A stretch of DNA of 64,000 nt from Escherichia coli (GCA_021307345.1 CP089930.1:930001-994000); one strand, 5' to 3'. Positions 34,920-48,770 are shown, counted from the stretch's first letter. Made by a program: numbers and translations. The notes: generated by a model from the sequence alone, not told the origin.

Positions 34920-36064
34920 TGTGCTAACTCCAGAACGGCTTGTGCCGCCTGCTCATCGGCATTGCAGCGGATCTGCTGATGCAGTTCGCGGAAGGTGTCG
35001 TGCATCGCGTGGCTGGTTTTCCCGTTCGCCAACAGCGGTAACAACGCCTCTGCCAGTTTTTGCGGCTCACACTCTTCCTGCAATAACTCTTTGACTAACT
35101 CTCTGCCCGCCAGCAAATTGGGTAGAGAGACATAATCAGTTTTCACCAGTCGCTTCGCCAGCCAGAAGGTGAAAGGCTTCATGCGATATCCCACCACCAT
35201 CGGGCATTTTGCCAGCATACACTCCAGTGCTGCCGTACCCGACGCCAGTAGCGCCGCATCGCTTGCCACCATCGCCTCACGCCCCAATCCATCTAAGAGA
35301 TGAACAGCAAGGTCTGGCGCAACTTCAGCTTTGATGCGTTCAAACTGCTCGCGGCGTTTGGCATTCACCAGCGGCACCACAATCTCAAGATCGGGATATG
35401 TTTGGCGCAAAAGCTGAGCCGTTTTCAGGAAATCGGCACTAAGCATCTCAACTTCCGCGCCACGACTGCCAGGCAGCAACGCCAGGCAGTGGGCATCGTG
35501 GGGGATCCCCAACACATCACGGGCGGCGTTTTTATCTGGATCTAACGGCATAGCATCAGCCATGGTGTGACCGATAAAACGACACGGCACGTTGTATTTG
35601 TCATAAAACGCTTTTTCGAAAGGCAGAAATGCGAGCACCAGATCGGTGGCTCTGCCTATTTTGAAAACGCGTTTCTGTCGCCACGCCCACACGGACGGAC
35701 TGACGTAATGAATGGTTTTGATACCCTGCTTTTTGAGGTTACCTTCGAGGGTAATGTTGAAATCAGGCGCATCAATGCCGACAAAAACATCTGGCTTCAG
35801 TTCACCAAAACGCTTTGTCAAATCGGCACGAATATGCAGTAAGCGACGCAGACGACCGAGCACTTCAACAATGCCCATCACCGCCAATTCTTCCATTTCG
35901 TACCAGGCTTCGCAGCCTTCAGCCTGCATTCGTGGCCCGGCAACACCAACAAAGCGGGCGTTGGGCACACGTTCTTTCAGAGCGCAGATTAAACCGGCTC
36001 CCAGGATATCGCCGGAGGTTTCTCCGGCGACCAGGGCAATCGTTAATGGACGCTGTTTAGTCAT
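34916..36064 (-). CDS. lpxB: Lipid-A-disaccharide synthase
   Basis: LpxB condenses UDP-2,3-diacylglucosamine with lipid X to make the lipid A disaccharide at the inner membrane. The GT19 family motifs are visible: [12 protein letters not shown] near the start, [12 protein letters not shown]-like [15 protein letters not shown] in the middle, and [10 protein letters not shown] and ASGTAALE in the C-terminal half. The length is 382 residues. It shares one base with lpxA (TAATG), which indicates tight coupling. Confidence 0.97.
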   Translation of the reverse strand: MTKQRPLTIALVAGETSGDILGAGLICALKERVPNARFVGVAGPRMQAEGCEAWYEMEELAVMGIVEVLGRLRRLLHIRADLTKRFGELKPDVFVGIDAPDFNITLEGNLKKQGIKTIHYVSPSVWAWRQKRVFKIGRATDLVLAFLPFEKAFYDKYNVPCRFIGHTMADAMPLDPDKNAARDVLGIPHDAHCLALLPGSRGAEVEMLSADFLKTAQLLRQTYPDLEIVVPLVNAKRREQFERIKAEVAPDLAVHLLDGLGREAMVASDAALLASGTAALECMLAKCPMVVGYRMKPFTFWLAKRLVKTDYVSLPNLLAGRELVKELLQEECEPQKLAEALLPLLANGKTSHAMHDTFRELHQQIRCNADEQAAQAVLELAQ

Positions 36065-36852
36065 TAACGAATCAGACCGCGCGTTGAGCGTGCAAAGAAA
36101 TCGGTAAACGCTTTCACTTCCGGATATGTTTCCGCCAGTTCAGCAATTTCCGGTTTCACTTCATCGAGCGTTTTACCGCTGCGATAAATCAGCTTATACG
36201 CATTGCGGATAGCAGTAATCGCCTCACGGCTAAAACCGCGACGCTTCAGCCCTTCGATATTGACACCGAACGGCGTTGCGTGGTTACCCTGCGCAATGAC
36301 ATAAGGAGGGACGTCCTGCGCCACACCGGAGCAACCGCCAACCATCACGTGCGCACCAATGATGCAGAACTGATGGACTGCAGTCATGCCGCCGATGATC
36401 GCGAAGTCATCTACCGATACGTGCCCCGCCAGCGTTGCGTTGTTGGCGAGAATACAGCGGTTACCTACCGTACAATCGTGCGCAATGTGCGCATTGATCA
36501 TCAGTAAGTTGTCGCTGCCCACCTTCGTCAATCCACCGCCCTGGACTGTGCCACGATGAATGGTGACGCTTTCGCGAATGCGGTTACGATCGCCGATTTC
36601 CACACGGGTCGGTTCACCAGCATATTTCAGATCCTGGTTAACTTCGCCGATGGAGGCGAACTGATAAATCTCATTGTCGCGACCAATTTTAGTATGGCCA
36701 TTCACGACAACGTGAGATTTCAGTACGGTCCCCTCACCAATTTCAACATGGGGTCCAACGATACAAAAAGGACCAATGTGAACGTTGGCACCAATCGACG
36801 CGCCCTCTTCCACAATGGCGGTTGGATGCACAAAGGCGGATTTATCAATCAC
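36064..36852 (-). CDS. lpxA: UDP-N-acetylglucosamine acyltransferase
   Basis: LpxA adds beta-hydroxymyristoyl from ACP to UDP-GlcNAc, the first step of lipid A. It is a left-handed beta-helix of hexapeptide repeats with the catalytic H125 ([10 protein letters not shown]) and the chain-length ruler region near G173. The length is 262 residues. It lies 3 bases after fabZ. Confidence 0.98.
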   Translation of the reverse strand: MIDKSAFVHPTAIVEEGASIGANVHIGPFCIVGPHVEIGEGTVLKSHVVVNGHTKIGRDNEIYQFASIGEVNQDLKYAGEPTRVEIGDRNRIRESVTIHRGTVQGGGLTKVGSDNLLMINAHIAHDCTVGNRCILANNATLAGHVSVDDFAIIGGMTAVHQFCIIGAHVMVGGCSGVAQDVPPYVIAQGNHATPFGVNIEGLKRRGFSREAITAIRNAYKLIYRSGKTLDEVKPEIAELAETYPEVKAFTDFFARSTRGLIR

Positions 36853-36855
36853 GTA

Positions 36856-37311
36856 TCAGGCCTCCCGGCTACGAGCACACATCATCGTTGCTTCGCAAAC
36901 TACTTTACCGTCGACCAGAGCAACCCCTTTAAAGCGGGTCAGGCCACGGCGCGTTTTTTCGAAAGTGACTTCCATGATCATTTGATCGCCTGGCACGACC
37001 GGGCGCTTAAAGCGCGCTTCGTCAATACCAGCGAAGTAGTACAGCTCACCCGGTTCCAGTTTTCCTACGCTTTTAAACGCCAGAATACCTGTTGCCTGTG
37101 CCATTGCTTCCAGAATCAGCACACCCGGGAAAATCGGTTTTCCAGGGAAATGGCCCTGGAAGAATGGCTCATTGACAGAGACATTTTTTACTGCGCGCAG
37201 AAAACGACCTTCTTCAAAATCCAGCACGCGATCCACCAATAAGAACGGGAAACGGTGCGGCAGAAGTTCTAAAATCTCTTCAATCTGCAGAGTATGAGTG
37301 TTAGTAGTCAA
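36856..37311 (-). CDS. fabZ: 3-hydroxyacyl-ACP dehydratase FabZ (TTG start)
   Basis: FabZ dehydrates beta-hydroxyacyl-ACP in fatty acid elongation and competes with LpxA/LpxD for hydroxymyristoyl-ACP. The hotdog fold carries H54 and E68 in [19 protein letters not shown]. Translation is taken from TTG at 37309-37311, giving [13 protein letters not shown] after the initiator and 151 residues as in E. coli. An upstream ATG would add 31 residues without homologues. It is coupled to lpxA. Confidence 0.96.
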
Positions 37312-37415
37312 GATACTCTTCCTGTCAAAATATAAGAAACGACAATAATAACACGGCCTGCCGCAATCGTAAGAATGAGACAGGCCGTAAAGTTTGGCGA
37401 ACAAAAGATGGAACG

Positions 37416-38441
37416 TTAGTCTTGTTGATTAACCTTGCGCTCAAGCGATTTCAGACGCTTGCTCATATCATCAATGTTCATCACCAGTGCAGCGGTTTTG
37501 CGCCAGACTTTGTTGGGTTGCAGCGGAATGCCTGAGGAATAGACGCCAGGTTCAGTGATGGGACGCATCACCATCCCCATGCCCGTAACCGTCACTTTAT
37601 CGCATATTTCCATATGCCCGTTGATTACGCTGGCACCGCCGATCATGCAGTAACGACCAATTTTCAGGCTGCCCGCCATAATGACGCCACCGGCAACCGC
37701 CGTATTGTCGCCAATCACGACGTTATGTGCAATCTGGCACTGGTTATCAATGATCACGCCATTGCCGATAATGGTGTCATCCAGCGCACCGCGATCGATG
37801 GTAGTACAGGCGCCGATCTCCACGCGATCGCCAATAATCACGCGACCAATCTGAGGGATCTTCACCCAGTTACCACGATCGTTGGCATAGCCAAAGCCGT
37901 CCGCACCTACCACCGTTCCGGATTGAATCAGGCAATTCTGACCGATCAGGATCTCGTGGTAAATGGTTACGTTCGCCCAAAGGCGCGAACCTGCGCCGAT
38001 TTTGCTATTTTTACCAACGAAGCAACCGGCACCGATAATCACGTTATCGCCCAGCTCAACGCCGGACTCAATCACCGCGTTAGCACCAATTGAGACGTTG
38101 TTACCCAGCTTCGCCGTTGTATCGATCACTGCACTGGGTGCAATGTTCTGCGCGGGCTGTGGCGTGGTATCTAAAATTTGCGCCATGCGCGCGTAAGTCA
38201 GGTAGGGATTCTTCACTACCAGCGCGGCACTTTTCGCGAAAGGAAGATCGTCCTGGGTCATGACAACCGCAGACGCCTGGCACAAGCCTAAATGCTCACG
38301 GTATTTTGGGTTAACCATGAACGTGATGTGACCTGTTTGTGCAGATTGCATGGACGCAACGCCGGTGATGACGATATCGCCATCACCGTGTAGTTCTGCA
38401 TCCAACTGCTGCGCTAAATCAGCCAGTCGAATTGAAGGCAT
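37416..38441 (-). CDS. lpxD: UDP-3-O-(3-hydroxymyristoyl)glucosamine N-acyltransferase
   Basis: LpxD adds the second hydroxymyristoyl chain in lipid A synthesis. An N-terminal substrate-binding domain (about residues 1-100) is followed by a hexapeptide beta-helix, with [20 protein letters not shown] and the catalytic His in [12 protein letters not shown]. The C-terminal helix ends [11 protein letters not shown]. The length is 341 residues. It lies 3 bases after skp and about 104 bases before fabZ. Confidence 0.97.
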   Translation of the reverse strand: MPSIRLADLAQQLDAELHGDGDIVITGVASMQSAQTGHITFMVNPKYREHLGLCQASAVVMTQDDLPFAKSAALVVKNPYLTYARMAQILDTTPQPAQNIAPSAVIDTTAKLGNNVSIGANAVIESGVELGDNVIIGAGCFVGKNSKIGAGSRLWANVTIYHEILIGQNCLIQSGTVVGADGFGYANDRGNWVKIPQIGRVIIGDRVEIGACTTIDRGALDDTIIGNGVIIDNQCQIAHNVVIGDNTAVAGGVIMAGSLKIGRYCMIGGASVINGHMEICDKVTVTGMGMVMRPITEPGVYSSGIPLQPNKVWRKTAALVMNIDDMSKRLKSLERKVNQQD

Positions 38442-38444
38442 TAC

Positions 38445-38930
38445 TTATTTAACCTGTTTCAGTACGTCGGCAGTGATGTCTTTTACATCGCTGCTGTTGT
38501 AAGCAACGGCGTTTGCATCAACAACCAGGTCGATATCCTGGCTGTTGGCAACGGATTTCACAGCAGTCTGGATACGAGTAACCAGTTTGCCGCGTTCTTC
38601 GTTGGAACGACGTGCGCGATCTTGTTCAAAAGCCTGCGCTTTCTGAGCAAAAGTCTGGCGCTGAGCCATCACGTCTTTTTCCAGCTTAGTACGATCACTA
38701 CCGGCTTTCATAGACTGCAGCTTTTTCATTTTAGCTTGCAGGTCGGTTTCCATACGCTGCAGTTCGCTGGCGCGGCCTTTGAACTCATTTTCCAGCGTGT
38801 TAGAAACACCGGTTTTCTGTGCTACCTGCTGGAACAGGCTGCCCATATTGACGATTGCAATTTTGTCAGCCGCCTGAGCAGAAGTTGCCAGTGCTAAACC
38901 GAGACCTGCAGCTAATAACCACTTTTTCAC
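38445..38930 (-). CDS. skp: Periplasmic chaperone Skp
   Basis: Skp binds unfolded outer-membrane proteins between Sec and the Bam complex. It has a 20-residue signal peptide ending ATSAQA, then a beta core and a long helical hairpin rich in Lys, Gln and Glu (about residues 45-130) that forms the tentacle. The length is 161 residues. It lies between bamA and lpxD. Confidence 0.98.
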   Translation of the reverse strand: MKKWLLAAGLGLALATSAQAADKIAIVNMGSLFQQVAQKTGVSNTLENEFKGRASELQRMETDLQAKMKKLQSMKAGSDRTKLEKDVMAQRQTFAQKAQAFEQDRARRSNEERGKLVTRIQTAVKSVANSQDIDLVVDANAVAYNSSDVKDITADVLKQVK

Positions 38931-39051
38931 AATAAACTCCTTACCATCCCATTTGCACCGGAGGGTGCAGTTCTTTGCGTGGCCCGGCGATCTTATATTG
39001 ATCGCCTAAAGTCATCGCTACACTACCACTACATTCCTTTGTGGAGAACAC

Positions 39052-41502
<2,451 letters not shown>

Positions 41503-41513
41503 CTAACTAACTC

Positions 41514-42866
41514 TCATAACCGAGAGAAATCATTGAAAAGTGCAAGCCCCATTAACAGCACCAGCAGAATCGAGCCAATGCGATAACAAAAGTCTTGAAC
41601 CCGCTCGGATACCGGTCCGCCCTTGATCTTTTCGATCGCAAGGAACAGCAGATGCCCCCCGTCAAGTACGGGCAACGGAAACAGGTTAATTATCCCTAAG
41701 TTCACGCTAATAAGCGCAAGAAACGGTAGATAATAAACAACCCCGAGTTCCGCTGTCATCCCAGCCCCCTTGGCGATAGAGATCGGCCCACTGAGGTTGT
41801 TCAGTTTCACATCACCGGTGATCAATTTTCCCAGCATACTGACCGTCAGCTTCATCAACTGCCACGTTTTGTCCGTAGCTTCGACGATGGCGTTGAACGG
41901 CCCATACTGGCGTACAACTTTATACTCATCTGGCAGAGGAATGACTTTCGGCTCAATACCGACAAAACCAATCGCCTTACCATTACCCGGTTTACTCTCC
42001 GGGATTAATGTCAAAGACAAGGGACTCCCCTGCCTTTCGATTTCCAACGCTAAGGATTTACCCGGATTATCCCGGACAAGCAACACAAAGGTCACCCATT
42101 GCGTTAATGGCTGACCATCGACTTTAACGATCCTGTCGCCTGCTTGCAAACCCGCCTTGTTTGCCGCCGAATTTGGCTGCACATTTTCCACTACAGGTTC
42201 AATTTGCGGCCCACGGGGACGAATCCCCAAAGAAGATACTGGATCTTCTTTATCAGGCTCAAACGCCCACTGACGTAAATCGAGCTTTACATCCCGCCGT
42301 TGGTCGCTACCAAATGGCGCTACCGTAATGGTGGTGCTTTCATCACCTATTTTATCGACCAACTGCAAACGCACGGCATCCCAATCAGGCGTTTCGATAC
42401 CATCTACGGCTTTTAGTTCCGTTCCTGGTGCAATTTGTGCTTGCGCAGCTATCGAATTGGCTGCTATTTCGCCAACCACCGGACGTACACCAGGCACACC
42501 AATGATAAAAACCAGCCAGTAAGCAAAGATAGCAAAAATGAAGTTTGCAACCGGACCTGCGGCAATGATCGCCGCACGTTGGCCAACAGATTTATTATTG
42601 AAGGCATGGTGGCGAAGCTCCGGAACAACCGGTTCAGCACGCTCATCCAGCATTTTGACATAACCGCCCAAAGGGATCAGGGCGATGACATATTCGGTGC
42701 CTAGCTTATCAGTTCGGCGCCAGAGCGCCTTACCAAAACCTATAGAGAAACGCTCAACGCGAACACCGCAACGCCGGGCAACCCAGAAATGACCAAATTC
42801 ATGCACGGTGATGAGTACACCCAATGCAACGATGAACGAAGCCAAATCCCAGAGAAAACTCAGCAT
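41514..42866 (-). CDS. rseP: Site-2 protease RseP
   Basis: RseP cuts RseA within the membrane to release sigma-E and also clears signal peptides. The zinc motif HEFGH is at residues 22-26, with the LDGGH segment near residue 402 supplying the third ligand. Two PDZ domains lie between. The start [10 protein letters not shown] gives 450 residues; an upstream in-frame ATG adds 15 and lies inside the end of cdsA. Transmembrane segments are at both ends. Confidence 0.97.
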   Translation of the reverse strand: MLSFLWDLASFIVALGVLITVHEFGHFWVARRCGVRVERFSIGFGKALWRRTDKLGTEYVIALIPLGGYVKMLDERAEPVVPELRHHAFNNKSVGQRAAIIAAGPVANFIFAIFAYWLVFIIGVPGVRPVVGEIAANSIAAQAQIAPGTELKAVDGIETPDWDAVRLQLVDKIGDESTTITVAPFGSDQRRDVKLDLRQWAFEPDKEDPVSSLGIRPRGPQIEPVVENVQPNSAANKAGLQAGDRIVKVDGQPLTQWVTFVLLVRDNPGKSLALEIERQGSPLSLTLIPESKPGNGKAIGFVGIEPKVIPLPDEYKVVRQYGPFNAIVEATDKTWQLMKLTVSMLGKLITGDVKLNNLSGPISIAKGAGMTAELGVVYYLPFLALISVNLGIINLFPLPVLDGGHLLFLAIEKIKGGPVSERVQDFCYRIGSILLVLLMGLALFNDFSRL

Positions 42867-42877
42867 AATACCTTCCG

Positions 42878-43735
42878 TTAAAGCGTCCTGAATACCAGCA
42901 ACAGCAGGCAAGCAAAGACCGGTACAGCAGCCGTCAGGCTATCAATACGATCCAAAATACCGCCATGTCCTGGAATTAAATGACCGCTGTCCTTAATTCC
43001 TGCTTCACGCTTAAACATGCTCTCGGTCAGATCGCCGAGCACTGAAGCTAACGCTGCGACAATAGAGCAAATGAGTAAGGTGACGGGTGCAACGTCCAGA
43101 TTCGCCCACATGCCATAACCCCATGAGATTACCGCTGCGGTCGCGAGTCCGCCAATAAAGCCTTGCCAGGTTTTACCCGGAGAAACCTTCGGTGCCAGCT
43201 TATGTTTGCCAAACAATTTGCCAAACATATATGCGCCAGAGTCAGCGCCCCAGACCAGGATCATGACATAGAGCAACCATATCGCGCCACTGTAATGATT
43301 CTCGTCATAGTGCCAGGCCCGTAACGCCAGCATGCCCCAAAAGAAGGGAACAATGGTTAGCACGCCAAAGATAATGCGCAATGTTTTGGATTTACGCCAT
43401 ATTGTCGCGGAACCGGGATAGAATAACACCAGCAATAGCGCGGCAACCCACCAGCCAAGCGAAGCCCAAAGTGAGACCTCAACCAGTGGTTGATGGATAT
43501 TTCGGTGATATTCCGGCAACAGAAAAAGCATCAGCGCCAACAATAACCCGCACAGCACCGCCAGCCATACCCGCTGCGAGCGAGAGGTAAAACCGCTAAG
43601 CTGTCCCCATTCCCACGCTGCCAGCATACAGACTACCAGCGTAACAATAGCGAACCCTACCGGCGGCAATAAAAACAGCGCCGCGATGACGACAGGTATT
43701 AAAACAAAAGCAGATATCAGGCGATACTTCAGCAA
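42878..43735 (-). CDS. cdsA: Phosphatidate cytidylyltransferase
   Basis: CdsA makes CDP-diacylglycerol, the precursor of all phospholipids. It has several membrane helices and the family signature at the C-terminus ([20 protein letters not shown], about residues 238-257, then [12 protein letters not shown]). The length is 285 residues. It lies 12 bases after uppS and 11 before rseP. Confidence 0.97.
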   Translation of the reverse strand: MLKYRLISAFVLIPVVIAALFLLPPVGFAIVTLVVCMLAAWEWGQLSGFTSRSQRVWLAVLCGLLLALMLFLLPEYHRNIHQPLVEVSLWASLGWWVAALLLVLFYPGSATIWRKSKTLRIIFGVLTIVPFFWGMLALRAWHYDENHYSGAIWLLYVMILVWGADSGAYMFGKLFGKHKLAPKVSPGKTWQGFIGGLATAAVISWGYGMWANLDVAPVTLLICSIVAALASVLGDLTESMFKREAGIKDSGHLIPGHGGILDRIDSLTAAVPVFACLLLLVFRTL

Positions 43736-43747
43736 AAGCGACCCCCA

Positions 43748-44509
43748 TCAGGCTGTTTCATCACCGGGCTCGGTGCCGCCGAAACGACGCTCTCGATTAG
43801 CAAAGGCATTTAGTGCCCCTTCAAAGTCTTGTTCATCGAAATCGGGCCAGAGAACATCTGTAAAGTAAAGTTCGGCATAGGCAATTTGCCAAAGCAAAAA
43901 GTTACTAATGCGATGCTCCCCCCCAGTCCTAATTACTAAATCTACAGGGGCCAGTTCATGCATACAGACATGCTGGTTTAGCATCTCTTCATCTATCTGA
44001 TCTGGTTGCAGGTTTCCTTGCTGCACCTTTTCAGCCAGTTGCCTGACACCCTGGACTATATCCCAACGTCCACCGTAGTTCGCCGCAATATTCAACGTCA
44101 GACCGGTATTCCCGGCAGTTAACGCTTCAGATTTACGAATACGCTCTTGCAAACGCGAGTTAAAACGACTGGTATCGCCAATAATACGCAGACGCACGTT
44201 ATGTCGGTGCAGGCTTTTTACTTCGCTATCAAGCGCCCACACAAACAGTTCCATTAACGCACTGACTTCCTGCGCTGGTCGGTTCCAGTTTTCACTACTA
44301 AAGGCATACAGCGTTAACGCCTCAATACCGTTGTTGGCCGCAAAAGAGACCGCCCGGCGAACCGATTTAGCCCCGGCTTTATGCCCAAAGGCACGAATCT
44401 TCCCTTGCTTTTTTGCCCAGCGCCCGTTGCCATCCATAATGATCGCGACATGGCGACAGCCATGAACTGGCAATTTTTCGCTAAGTGGTTGAGTAGCAGA
44501 CAACATCAC
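43748..44509 (-). CDS. uppS: Undecaprenyl diphosphate synthase
   Basis: UppS (IspU) condenses eight isopentenyl units onto farnesyl-PP to make the carrier lipid for cell-wall and O-antigen sugars. The catalytic D26 is in VAIIMDGNGRWAKK, with the conserved FSSENWNRP and the C-terminal IRTGGEHRISNFLLWQ. The length is 253 residues. It starts the run leading to cdsA-rseP-bamA. Confidence 0.97.
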   Translation of the reverse strand: MMLSATQPLSEKLPVHGCRHVAIIMDGNGRWAKKQGKIRAFGHKAGAKSVRRAVSFAANNGIEALTLYAFSSENWNRPAQEVSALMELFVWALDSEVKSLHRHNVRLRIIGDTSRFNSRLQERIRKSEALTAGNTGLTLNIAANYGGRWDIVQGVRQLAEKVQQGNLQPDQIDEEMLNQHVCMHELAPVDLVIRTGGEHRISNFLLWQIAYAELYFTDVLWPDFDEQDFEGALNAFANRERRFGGTEPGDETA

Positions 44510-44561
44510 GCGTTTCTTATTCCCTGACAGGGTTTACGGTACTCAGGAATACTGAAGCCTA

Positions 44562-44590
44562 TACAAAAAAAAGCCGTGTAAAACCACGGC
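44562..44590 (-). terminator. dxr terminator
   Basis: On the minus strand GCCGTG, a six-base loop and CACGGC are followed by a run of eight or nine T. It lies about 105 bases after the dxr stop and before uppS. Confidence 0.85.
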
Positions 44591-44694
44591 ATACCTGATC
44601 TTAGAAAGCCAACTACTTACGATCAGATGGCGCAGACTATATCACTGAAGCCCTACGCTAACAAATAGCACGACTCTCTGTAGCCGGATTATCC

Positions 44695-45891
44695 TCAGCT
44701 TGCGAGACGCATCACCTCTTTTCTGGCGACGTCACGCGCACAGGCATCGACAGACAACACATCGTCCACGCATTGTGGTTCGCGCATATCCATTTTTTCC
44801 AGAACGGATAAATTCAATGCGGCGATATCCGTAAAGCGGATTTGTTGCGCAAGAAACGCAGCAACGGTGATTTCGTTTGCGGCATTCAATGCAGTCGTCG
44901 CAGCCTGGCCTTGTTCGAAAGCATCCATCGCCAGTTTCAGGCATGGATAGCGATCATAATCCGGTGCGGCAAATGTCAAAGCACTCAGTTTGCAAAAGTC
45001 GAGCGCCTTCACACCAGAGTTCACGCGATTCGGCCATGCCATGGTGTGGGCAATTGGCGTACGCATATCAGGTTCTCCCAGTTGCGCCAGAACGCTGCCG
45101 TCCTGATAACGCACCATTGAGTGAATCACTGACTGCGGGTGAATCAGCACTTCCATCTGGCTGGCACTGGCGTTAAACAACCAACGCGCTTCAATGTATT
45201 CCAGACCTTTGTTCATCATGGTAGCCGAATCGACAGAAATTTTACGTCCCATCGACCAGTTCGGATGACGGCAGGCTTGATCGGGCGTCATTGTTGCCAA
45301 ATCGTGCAATGGCGTCTCACGGAAAGGGCCACCAGACCCGGTAAGTAAAATGGACACCACGCCATTTTGCTCAAGGTCAGCGTATCCCAGATTGTGCTGG
45401 ATAGGTTGCGGTAAACTCTGAAAAATGGCGTTATGTTCGCTATCGACCGGTAATAACTGCGCTTTACTCTGCTTTACGGCGTCCATAAACAGACGTCCAC
45501 AGGTGACCAGTGATTCTTTGTTGGCCAGCAGTATGGTTTTACCCGCGCGGATAGCAGCAAGCGTAGGTAACAGGCCTGCAGCACCGACAATCGCCGCCAT
45601 CACCTGATCAACATCTTCAAGCGCCGCCATATCGCAGGCAGCCTGCTGACCGCTTAAGACTTCAGTGCAACTACCCTGTTGTTGTAGCGTCGTTTTAAGA
45701 AGTTTCGCACTCGCTTCATCGTCCATTACGGCATAGCGGGGAGAGAATTCCAGGCACTGTTCTACCATGCGAGTGACATTTTTGCCTGCCACCAGCGCAA
45801 CTACGCGGAAGTGTTCGGGATTATGGCGCACCACGTCCAGCGTGCTGCAACCAATCGAGCCGGTCGAGCCCAGAATGGTGAGTTGCTTCAT
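44695..45891 (-). CDS. dxr: 1-deoxy-D-xylulose 5-phosphate reductoisomerase
   Basis: Dxr makes 2-C-methylerythritol 4-phosphate, the committed step of the MEP isoprenoid pathway. The NADPH-binding loop is GSTGSIG (residues 8-14). The metal-binding residues lie in PVDSEHNA and EYIEARWLF, and the flexible loop has SMVRYQDGS. The length is 398 residues. It feeds the isoprenoid supply used by UppS downstream. Confidence 0.97.
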   Translation of the reverse strand: MKQLTILGSTGSIGCSTLDVVRHNPEHFRVVALVAGKNVTRMVEQCLEFSPRYAVMDDEASAKLLKTTLQQQGSCTEVLSGQQAACDMAALEDVDQVMAAIVGAAGLLPTLAAIRAGKTILLANKESLVTCGRLFMDAVKQSKAQLLPVDSEHNAIFQSLPQPIQHNLGYADLEQNGVVSILLTGSGGPFRETPLHDLATMTPDQACRHPNWSMGRKISVDSATMMNKGLEYIEARWLFNASASQMEVLIHPQSVIHSMVRYQDGSVLAQLGEPDMRTPIAHTMAWPNRVNSGVKALDFCKLSALTFAAPDYDRYPCLKLAMDAFEQGQAATTALNAANEITVAAFLAQQIRFTDIAALNLSVLEKMDMREPQCVDDVLSVDACARDVARKEVMRLAS

Positions 45892-45916
45892 GAAACATCC
45901 AGAGTTGAGACAGAAT

Positions 45917-45970
45917 AAAAAGCAAAACGCCGCCAGCCGATCCGCAAGGATCTACTGAGCGGCGTTTTTT
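45917..45970 (-). terminator. frr terminator
   Basis: On the minus strand AAAACGCCGC and GCGGCGTTTT form a 10-bp stem around a 25-base loop that itself contains an internal GATCC/GGATC pairing. It is followed by GCTTTTT and lies between frr and dxr. Confidence 0.8.
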
Positions 45971-45983
45971 GTCGTTCAAGAAA

Positions 45984-46541
45984 TCAGAACTGCATCAGTT
46001 CTGCTTCTTTGTCTGCCAGCGCCGCTTCAATTTTCTTGATTGCAGCATCAGTCAGTTTCTGTACATCGTCCTGAGAACGGCGATCGTCGTCTTCGCTGAT
46101 CTCTTTATCTTTCAACAGTGCTTTCACTTTGTCGTTCGCATCACGACGCACGTTACGTACTGCAACACGCGCCTGTTCAGCTTCACCACGAACGATTTTA
46201 GTCAGATCTTTACGACGTTCTTCCGTCAGCGGCGGCAGCGGAACGCGGATGTCGCTACCTGCAGAGTTCGGGTTCAGGCCGAGATCGGACGCCATAATCG
46301 CTTTTTCAACGGCCGGAGACATTGAACGATCAAACACGTTGATTTTCAGAGTGCGGGAATCTTCTACCGTTACGCTTGCCAGCTGACGCAGCGGCGTCGG
46401 CGTGCCGTAATATTCCACGACAATGCCATCCAGCAGGCTGGGAGAAGCACGACCCGTGCGTATTTTGCTGATTTGGGTTTTGAACGCTTCGACGCATTTG
46501 TCCATGCGTACTTCAGCATCTTTTCTGATATCGCTAATCAC
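45984..46541 (-). CDS. frr: Ribosome recycling factor
   Basis: RRF splits the post-termination ribosome with EF-G. The two-domain tRNA-like shape is visible as a long helical domain ([20 protein letters not shown]) and a small beta domain ([20 protein letters not shown]). The length is 185 residues. It follows pyrH with an ERIC-like spacer between. Confidence 0.98.
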
Positions 46542-46669
46542 GTTACGAATCCTTGAAAACTTGTCTCAGTCAGACCAGACAGTCACACACAGTGGAAGTG
46601 TGCTAAGTATAGCCCTGATTAAACATATTACGGGTAATCGTCTGGATTATTAGGCTATTTTATTTGCCA

Positions 46670-46760
46670 TTTTGACCCCGGGCAGTGCTCGCTATCCTCA
46701 CGTACTTATGTACGCTCCGGTTGCTGCGCGCTGGCCGTGACCAAACTGCCTGCAACAATA
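46670..46760. repeat. ERIC-like palindromic element between pyrH and frr
   Basis: The core TCACGTACTTATGTACGCTCC (46698-46718) differs from the ERIC core, as I recall it, at two positions that pair with each other (G and C in place of T and A), so the hairpin CGTAC..GTACG is kept. The flanks (CTCGCTATCC and CCGGTTGCTGCGCGCTGG) are less like ERIC. I treat it as a related repeat family, not a certain ERIC. Confidence 0.55.
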
Positions 46761-46832
46761 ACGCCTTATAACCAGACTTACGCCCCCGCGATACTTATGC
46801 GGAATCTTACCCTTATTTATCCATCACGGGAA

Positions 46833-47558
46833 TTATTCCGTGATTAAAGTCCCTTCTTTTTCACCCATTACCACACGGCGCAGCGCACCCGGTTTGTTCA
46901 TGTTGAAAACACGAATCGGTAATTTGTGGTCACGAGCCAGCGTAAAGGCCGCCAGATCCATTACTTTCAGCTCTTTTTCCAGCACTTCACTGTAGGTCAG
47001 CTGCTCGTACATAGTTGCAGTTGGATCTTTCGCCGGGTCAGCGGTAAACACACCGTCAACTTTGGTTGCTTTCAGCACCACATCGGCTTCAATTTCGATA
47101 CCACGCAGACAAGCTGCGGAGTCAGTGGTAAAGAATGGATTACCAGTACCGGCGGAGAGGATCACCACACGGTTGTTGCGCAACAGACTGATAGCTTCTG
47201 CCCAGCTGTAGCTGTCGCATACGCCATTCAATGGAATAGCGGACATCAGACGAGCGTTCACATAGGCGCGGTGCAGTGCATCACGCATTGCCAGACCGTT
47301 CATTACGGTAGCCAGCATCCCCATGTGGTCGCCCACAACGCGGTTCATACCCGCTTTCGCCAGACCAGCGCCACGGAACAGGTTACCCCCACCAATCACC
47401 ACACCAACCTGAATACCCAGTTCAACCAGTTCTTTGATTTCCTGAGCCATGCGATCCAGTATGCTTGCATCAATACCGAAGCCTTCAGTGCCCTGCAGAG
47501 CTTCGCCACTCAACTTAAGCAGAATGCGTTTATAGACGGGTTTTGCATTGGTAGCCAT
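46833..47558 (-). CDS. pyrH: UMP kinase
   Basis: PyrH phosphorylates UMP to UDP and is regulated by GTP and UTP. It is an amino-acid-kinase-fold protein with [11 protein letters not shown] at the start, [11 protein letters not shown], and [13 protein letters not shown]. The length is 241 residues. It lies between tsf (146 bases upstream) and frr. Confidence 0.98.
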   Translation of the reverse strand: MATNAKPVYKRILLKLSGEALQGTEGFGIDASILDRMAQEIKELVELGIQVGVVIGGGNLFRGAGLAKAGMNRVVGDHMGMLATVMNGLAMRDALHRAYVNARLMSAIPLNGVCDSYSWAEAISLLRNNRVVILSAGTGNPFFTTDSAACLRGIEIEADVVLKATKVDGVFTADPAKDPTATMYEQLTYSEVLEKELKVMDLAAFTLARDHKLPIRVFNMNKPGALRRVVMGEKEGTLITE

Positions 47559-47666
47559 GTTTCTTTCCTGAGACTGTCAACGATTGAAATGAATTAATAC
47601 TAGCGACATTGTACGTCGCTTTTCAGCGCAGCCCCATAAGGGTTAGCTGAATTTACAAGATGGGCG

Positions 47667-47697
47667 CAAAAAGAAGCCGCCCTCAGGCGGCTCCTTT
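47667..47697 (-). terminator. tsf terminator
   Basis: On the minus strand GAGCCGCC-TGAG-GGCGGCTTC is followed by TTTTTGCG, shortly after the tsf stop. Confidence 0.9.
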
Positions 47698-47704
47698 TCG
47701 ATAA

Positions 47705-48556
47705 TTAAGACTGCTTGGACATCGCAGCAACTTCTGCTGCAAAGTCAGTCTCAACTTTCTCGATACCTTCACCCACTTCGAAGCGGATGAAGCCAGTCAC
47801 TTCAGCGTTATGCTCTTTCAGCAGCTGACCAACAGTTTTTGCCGGTTCCATAACGAACGGCTGACCGGTCAGAGAAACTTCGCCGGTGAATTTCTTCATG
47901 CGGCCTTCAACCATTTTCTCTGCGATTTCTTTCGGCTTACCAGACTGCATCGCGATATCCAGCTGTACCTGGTATTCTTTCTCTACCACTTCAGCAGATA
48001 CGTCTTCCGGCTTGATGAATTCCGGCTTGCTTGCAGCAACGTGCATAGCGATGTGTTTAACCAGCTCTTCGTCAGCGCCTTTAGCAGCAACCAGAACGCC
48101 GATACGCGCACCGTGCTGATAAGAACCCAGAACGTCGCCTTCCAGCGCAGCAACGCGGCGAATGTTGATGTTTTCACCAATTTTCGCTACCAGCGCAACG
48201 CGTTCTTCTTCGAACTGTGCTTTCAGAACTTCAACGTCAGTGATTTTGCCAGCAACAGCTGCGTCCAGAACTTTGTCTGCGAACGCCTGGAAACCAGCGT
48301 CTTTTGCTACGAAGTCAGTCTGGCAGTTAACTTCCAGAATGATGCCGTAGTTGCCGTCGATTTTGGTTTTGATCACGCCATCAGCAGCAACGTTGCCTGC
48401 TTTTTTCGCTGCTTTGATAGCACCGGACTTACGCATGTTTTCGATTGCCAGCTCGATGTCGCCGTTAGCTTCAGTCAGTGCTTTTTTGCAATCCATCATG
48501 CCTGCGCCAGTACGCTCACGCAGCTCTTTTACCAGGGATGCGGTAATTTCAGCCAT
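47705..48556 (-). CDS. tsf: Translation elongation factor Ts
   Basis: EF-Ts recycles EF-Tu by exchanging GDP for GTP. The conserved CQTDFVAKD segment (about residues 78-86) holds the residues that disturb the EF-Tu magnesium site. The UBA-like N-terminal domain ([21 protein letters not shown]) is present. The length is 283 residues. It is cotranscribed with rpsB through an attenuator. Confidence 0.98.
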   Translation of the reverse strand: MAEITASLVKELRERTGAGMMDCKKALTEANGDIELAIENMRKSGAIKAAKKAGNVAADGVIKTKIDGNYGIILEVNCQTDFVAKDAGFQAFADKVLDAAVAGKITDVEVLKAQFEEERVALVAKIGENINIRRVAALEGDVLGSYQHGARIGVLVAAKGADEELVKHIAMHVAASKPEFIKPEDVSAEVVEKEYQVQLDIAMQSGKPKEIAEKMVEGRMKKFTGEVSLTGQPFVMEPAKTVGQLLKEHNAEVTGFIRFEVGEGIEKVETDFAAEVAAMSKQS

Positions 48557-48612
48557 TCTAAAATCCTCGGAGATGTGATCTGCCCGGAATTAAACCGCAC
48601 AGATATAAAAGT

Positions 48613-48640
48613 GAAAAAGGGGGCCATATGCAGGCCCCCT
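48613..48640 (-). terminator. rpsB-tsf attenuator
   Basis: On the minus strand GGGGGCC, a seven-base loop and GGCCCCC are followed by TTTTTCAC. It lies between rpsB and tsf, about 60 bases before the tsf start. Its position in the operon suggests partial termination that sets the S2:EF-Ts ratio. Confidence 0.8.
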
Positions 48641-48664
48641 AACCAAACGTGTACTACCTGGTCT

Positions 48665-48770
48665 ATAAGGGCTCTCCCCCCTTCATATTTCGCGCCGCAG
48701 ATGCGTTGTCTTCGCTCGCTCATCCCGGTCACTTACTGATGTAAGCTCCCAAGAATTATCGAGCTTGCCG
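48665..48770. repeat. ERIC element in the rpsB-tsf spacer
   Basis: On the minus strand GGGAGCTTACATCAGTAAGT then GACCGGGATGAGCGAGCG and CAACGCATCTGCGGCGCG follow the ERIC consensus as I recall it, including the central hairpin TTAC..GTAA. The approximate ends are estimated. It lies upstream of the attenuator in the transcript. Confidence 0.8.

Noticed and set aside
46926-47597. A 223-codon ORF antisense to pyrH
   Set aside because: It is a shadow of pyrH codon bias with no ribosome site or family likeness.
47810-48739. A 309-codon plus-strand ORF across tsf and the ERIC element
   Set aside because: It is antisense to tsf, Phe-, Asn- and Cys-rich in a way typical of an antisense shadow, and crosses a terminator and a repeat.
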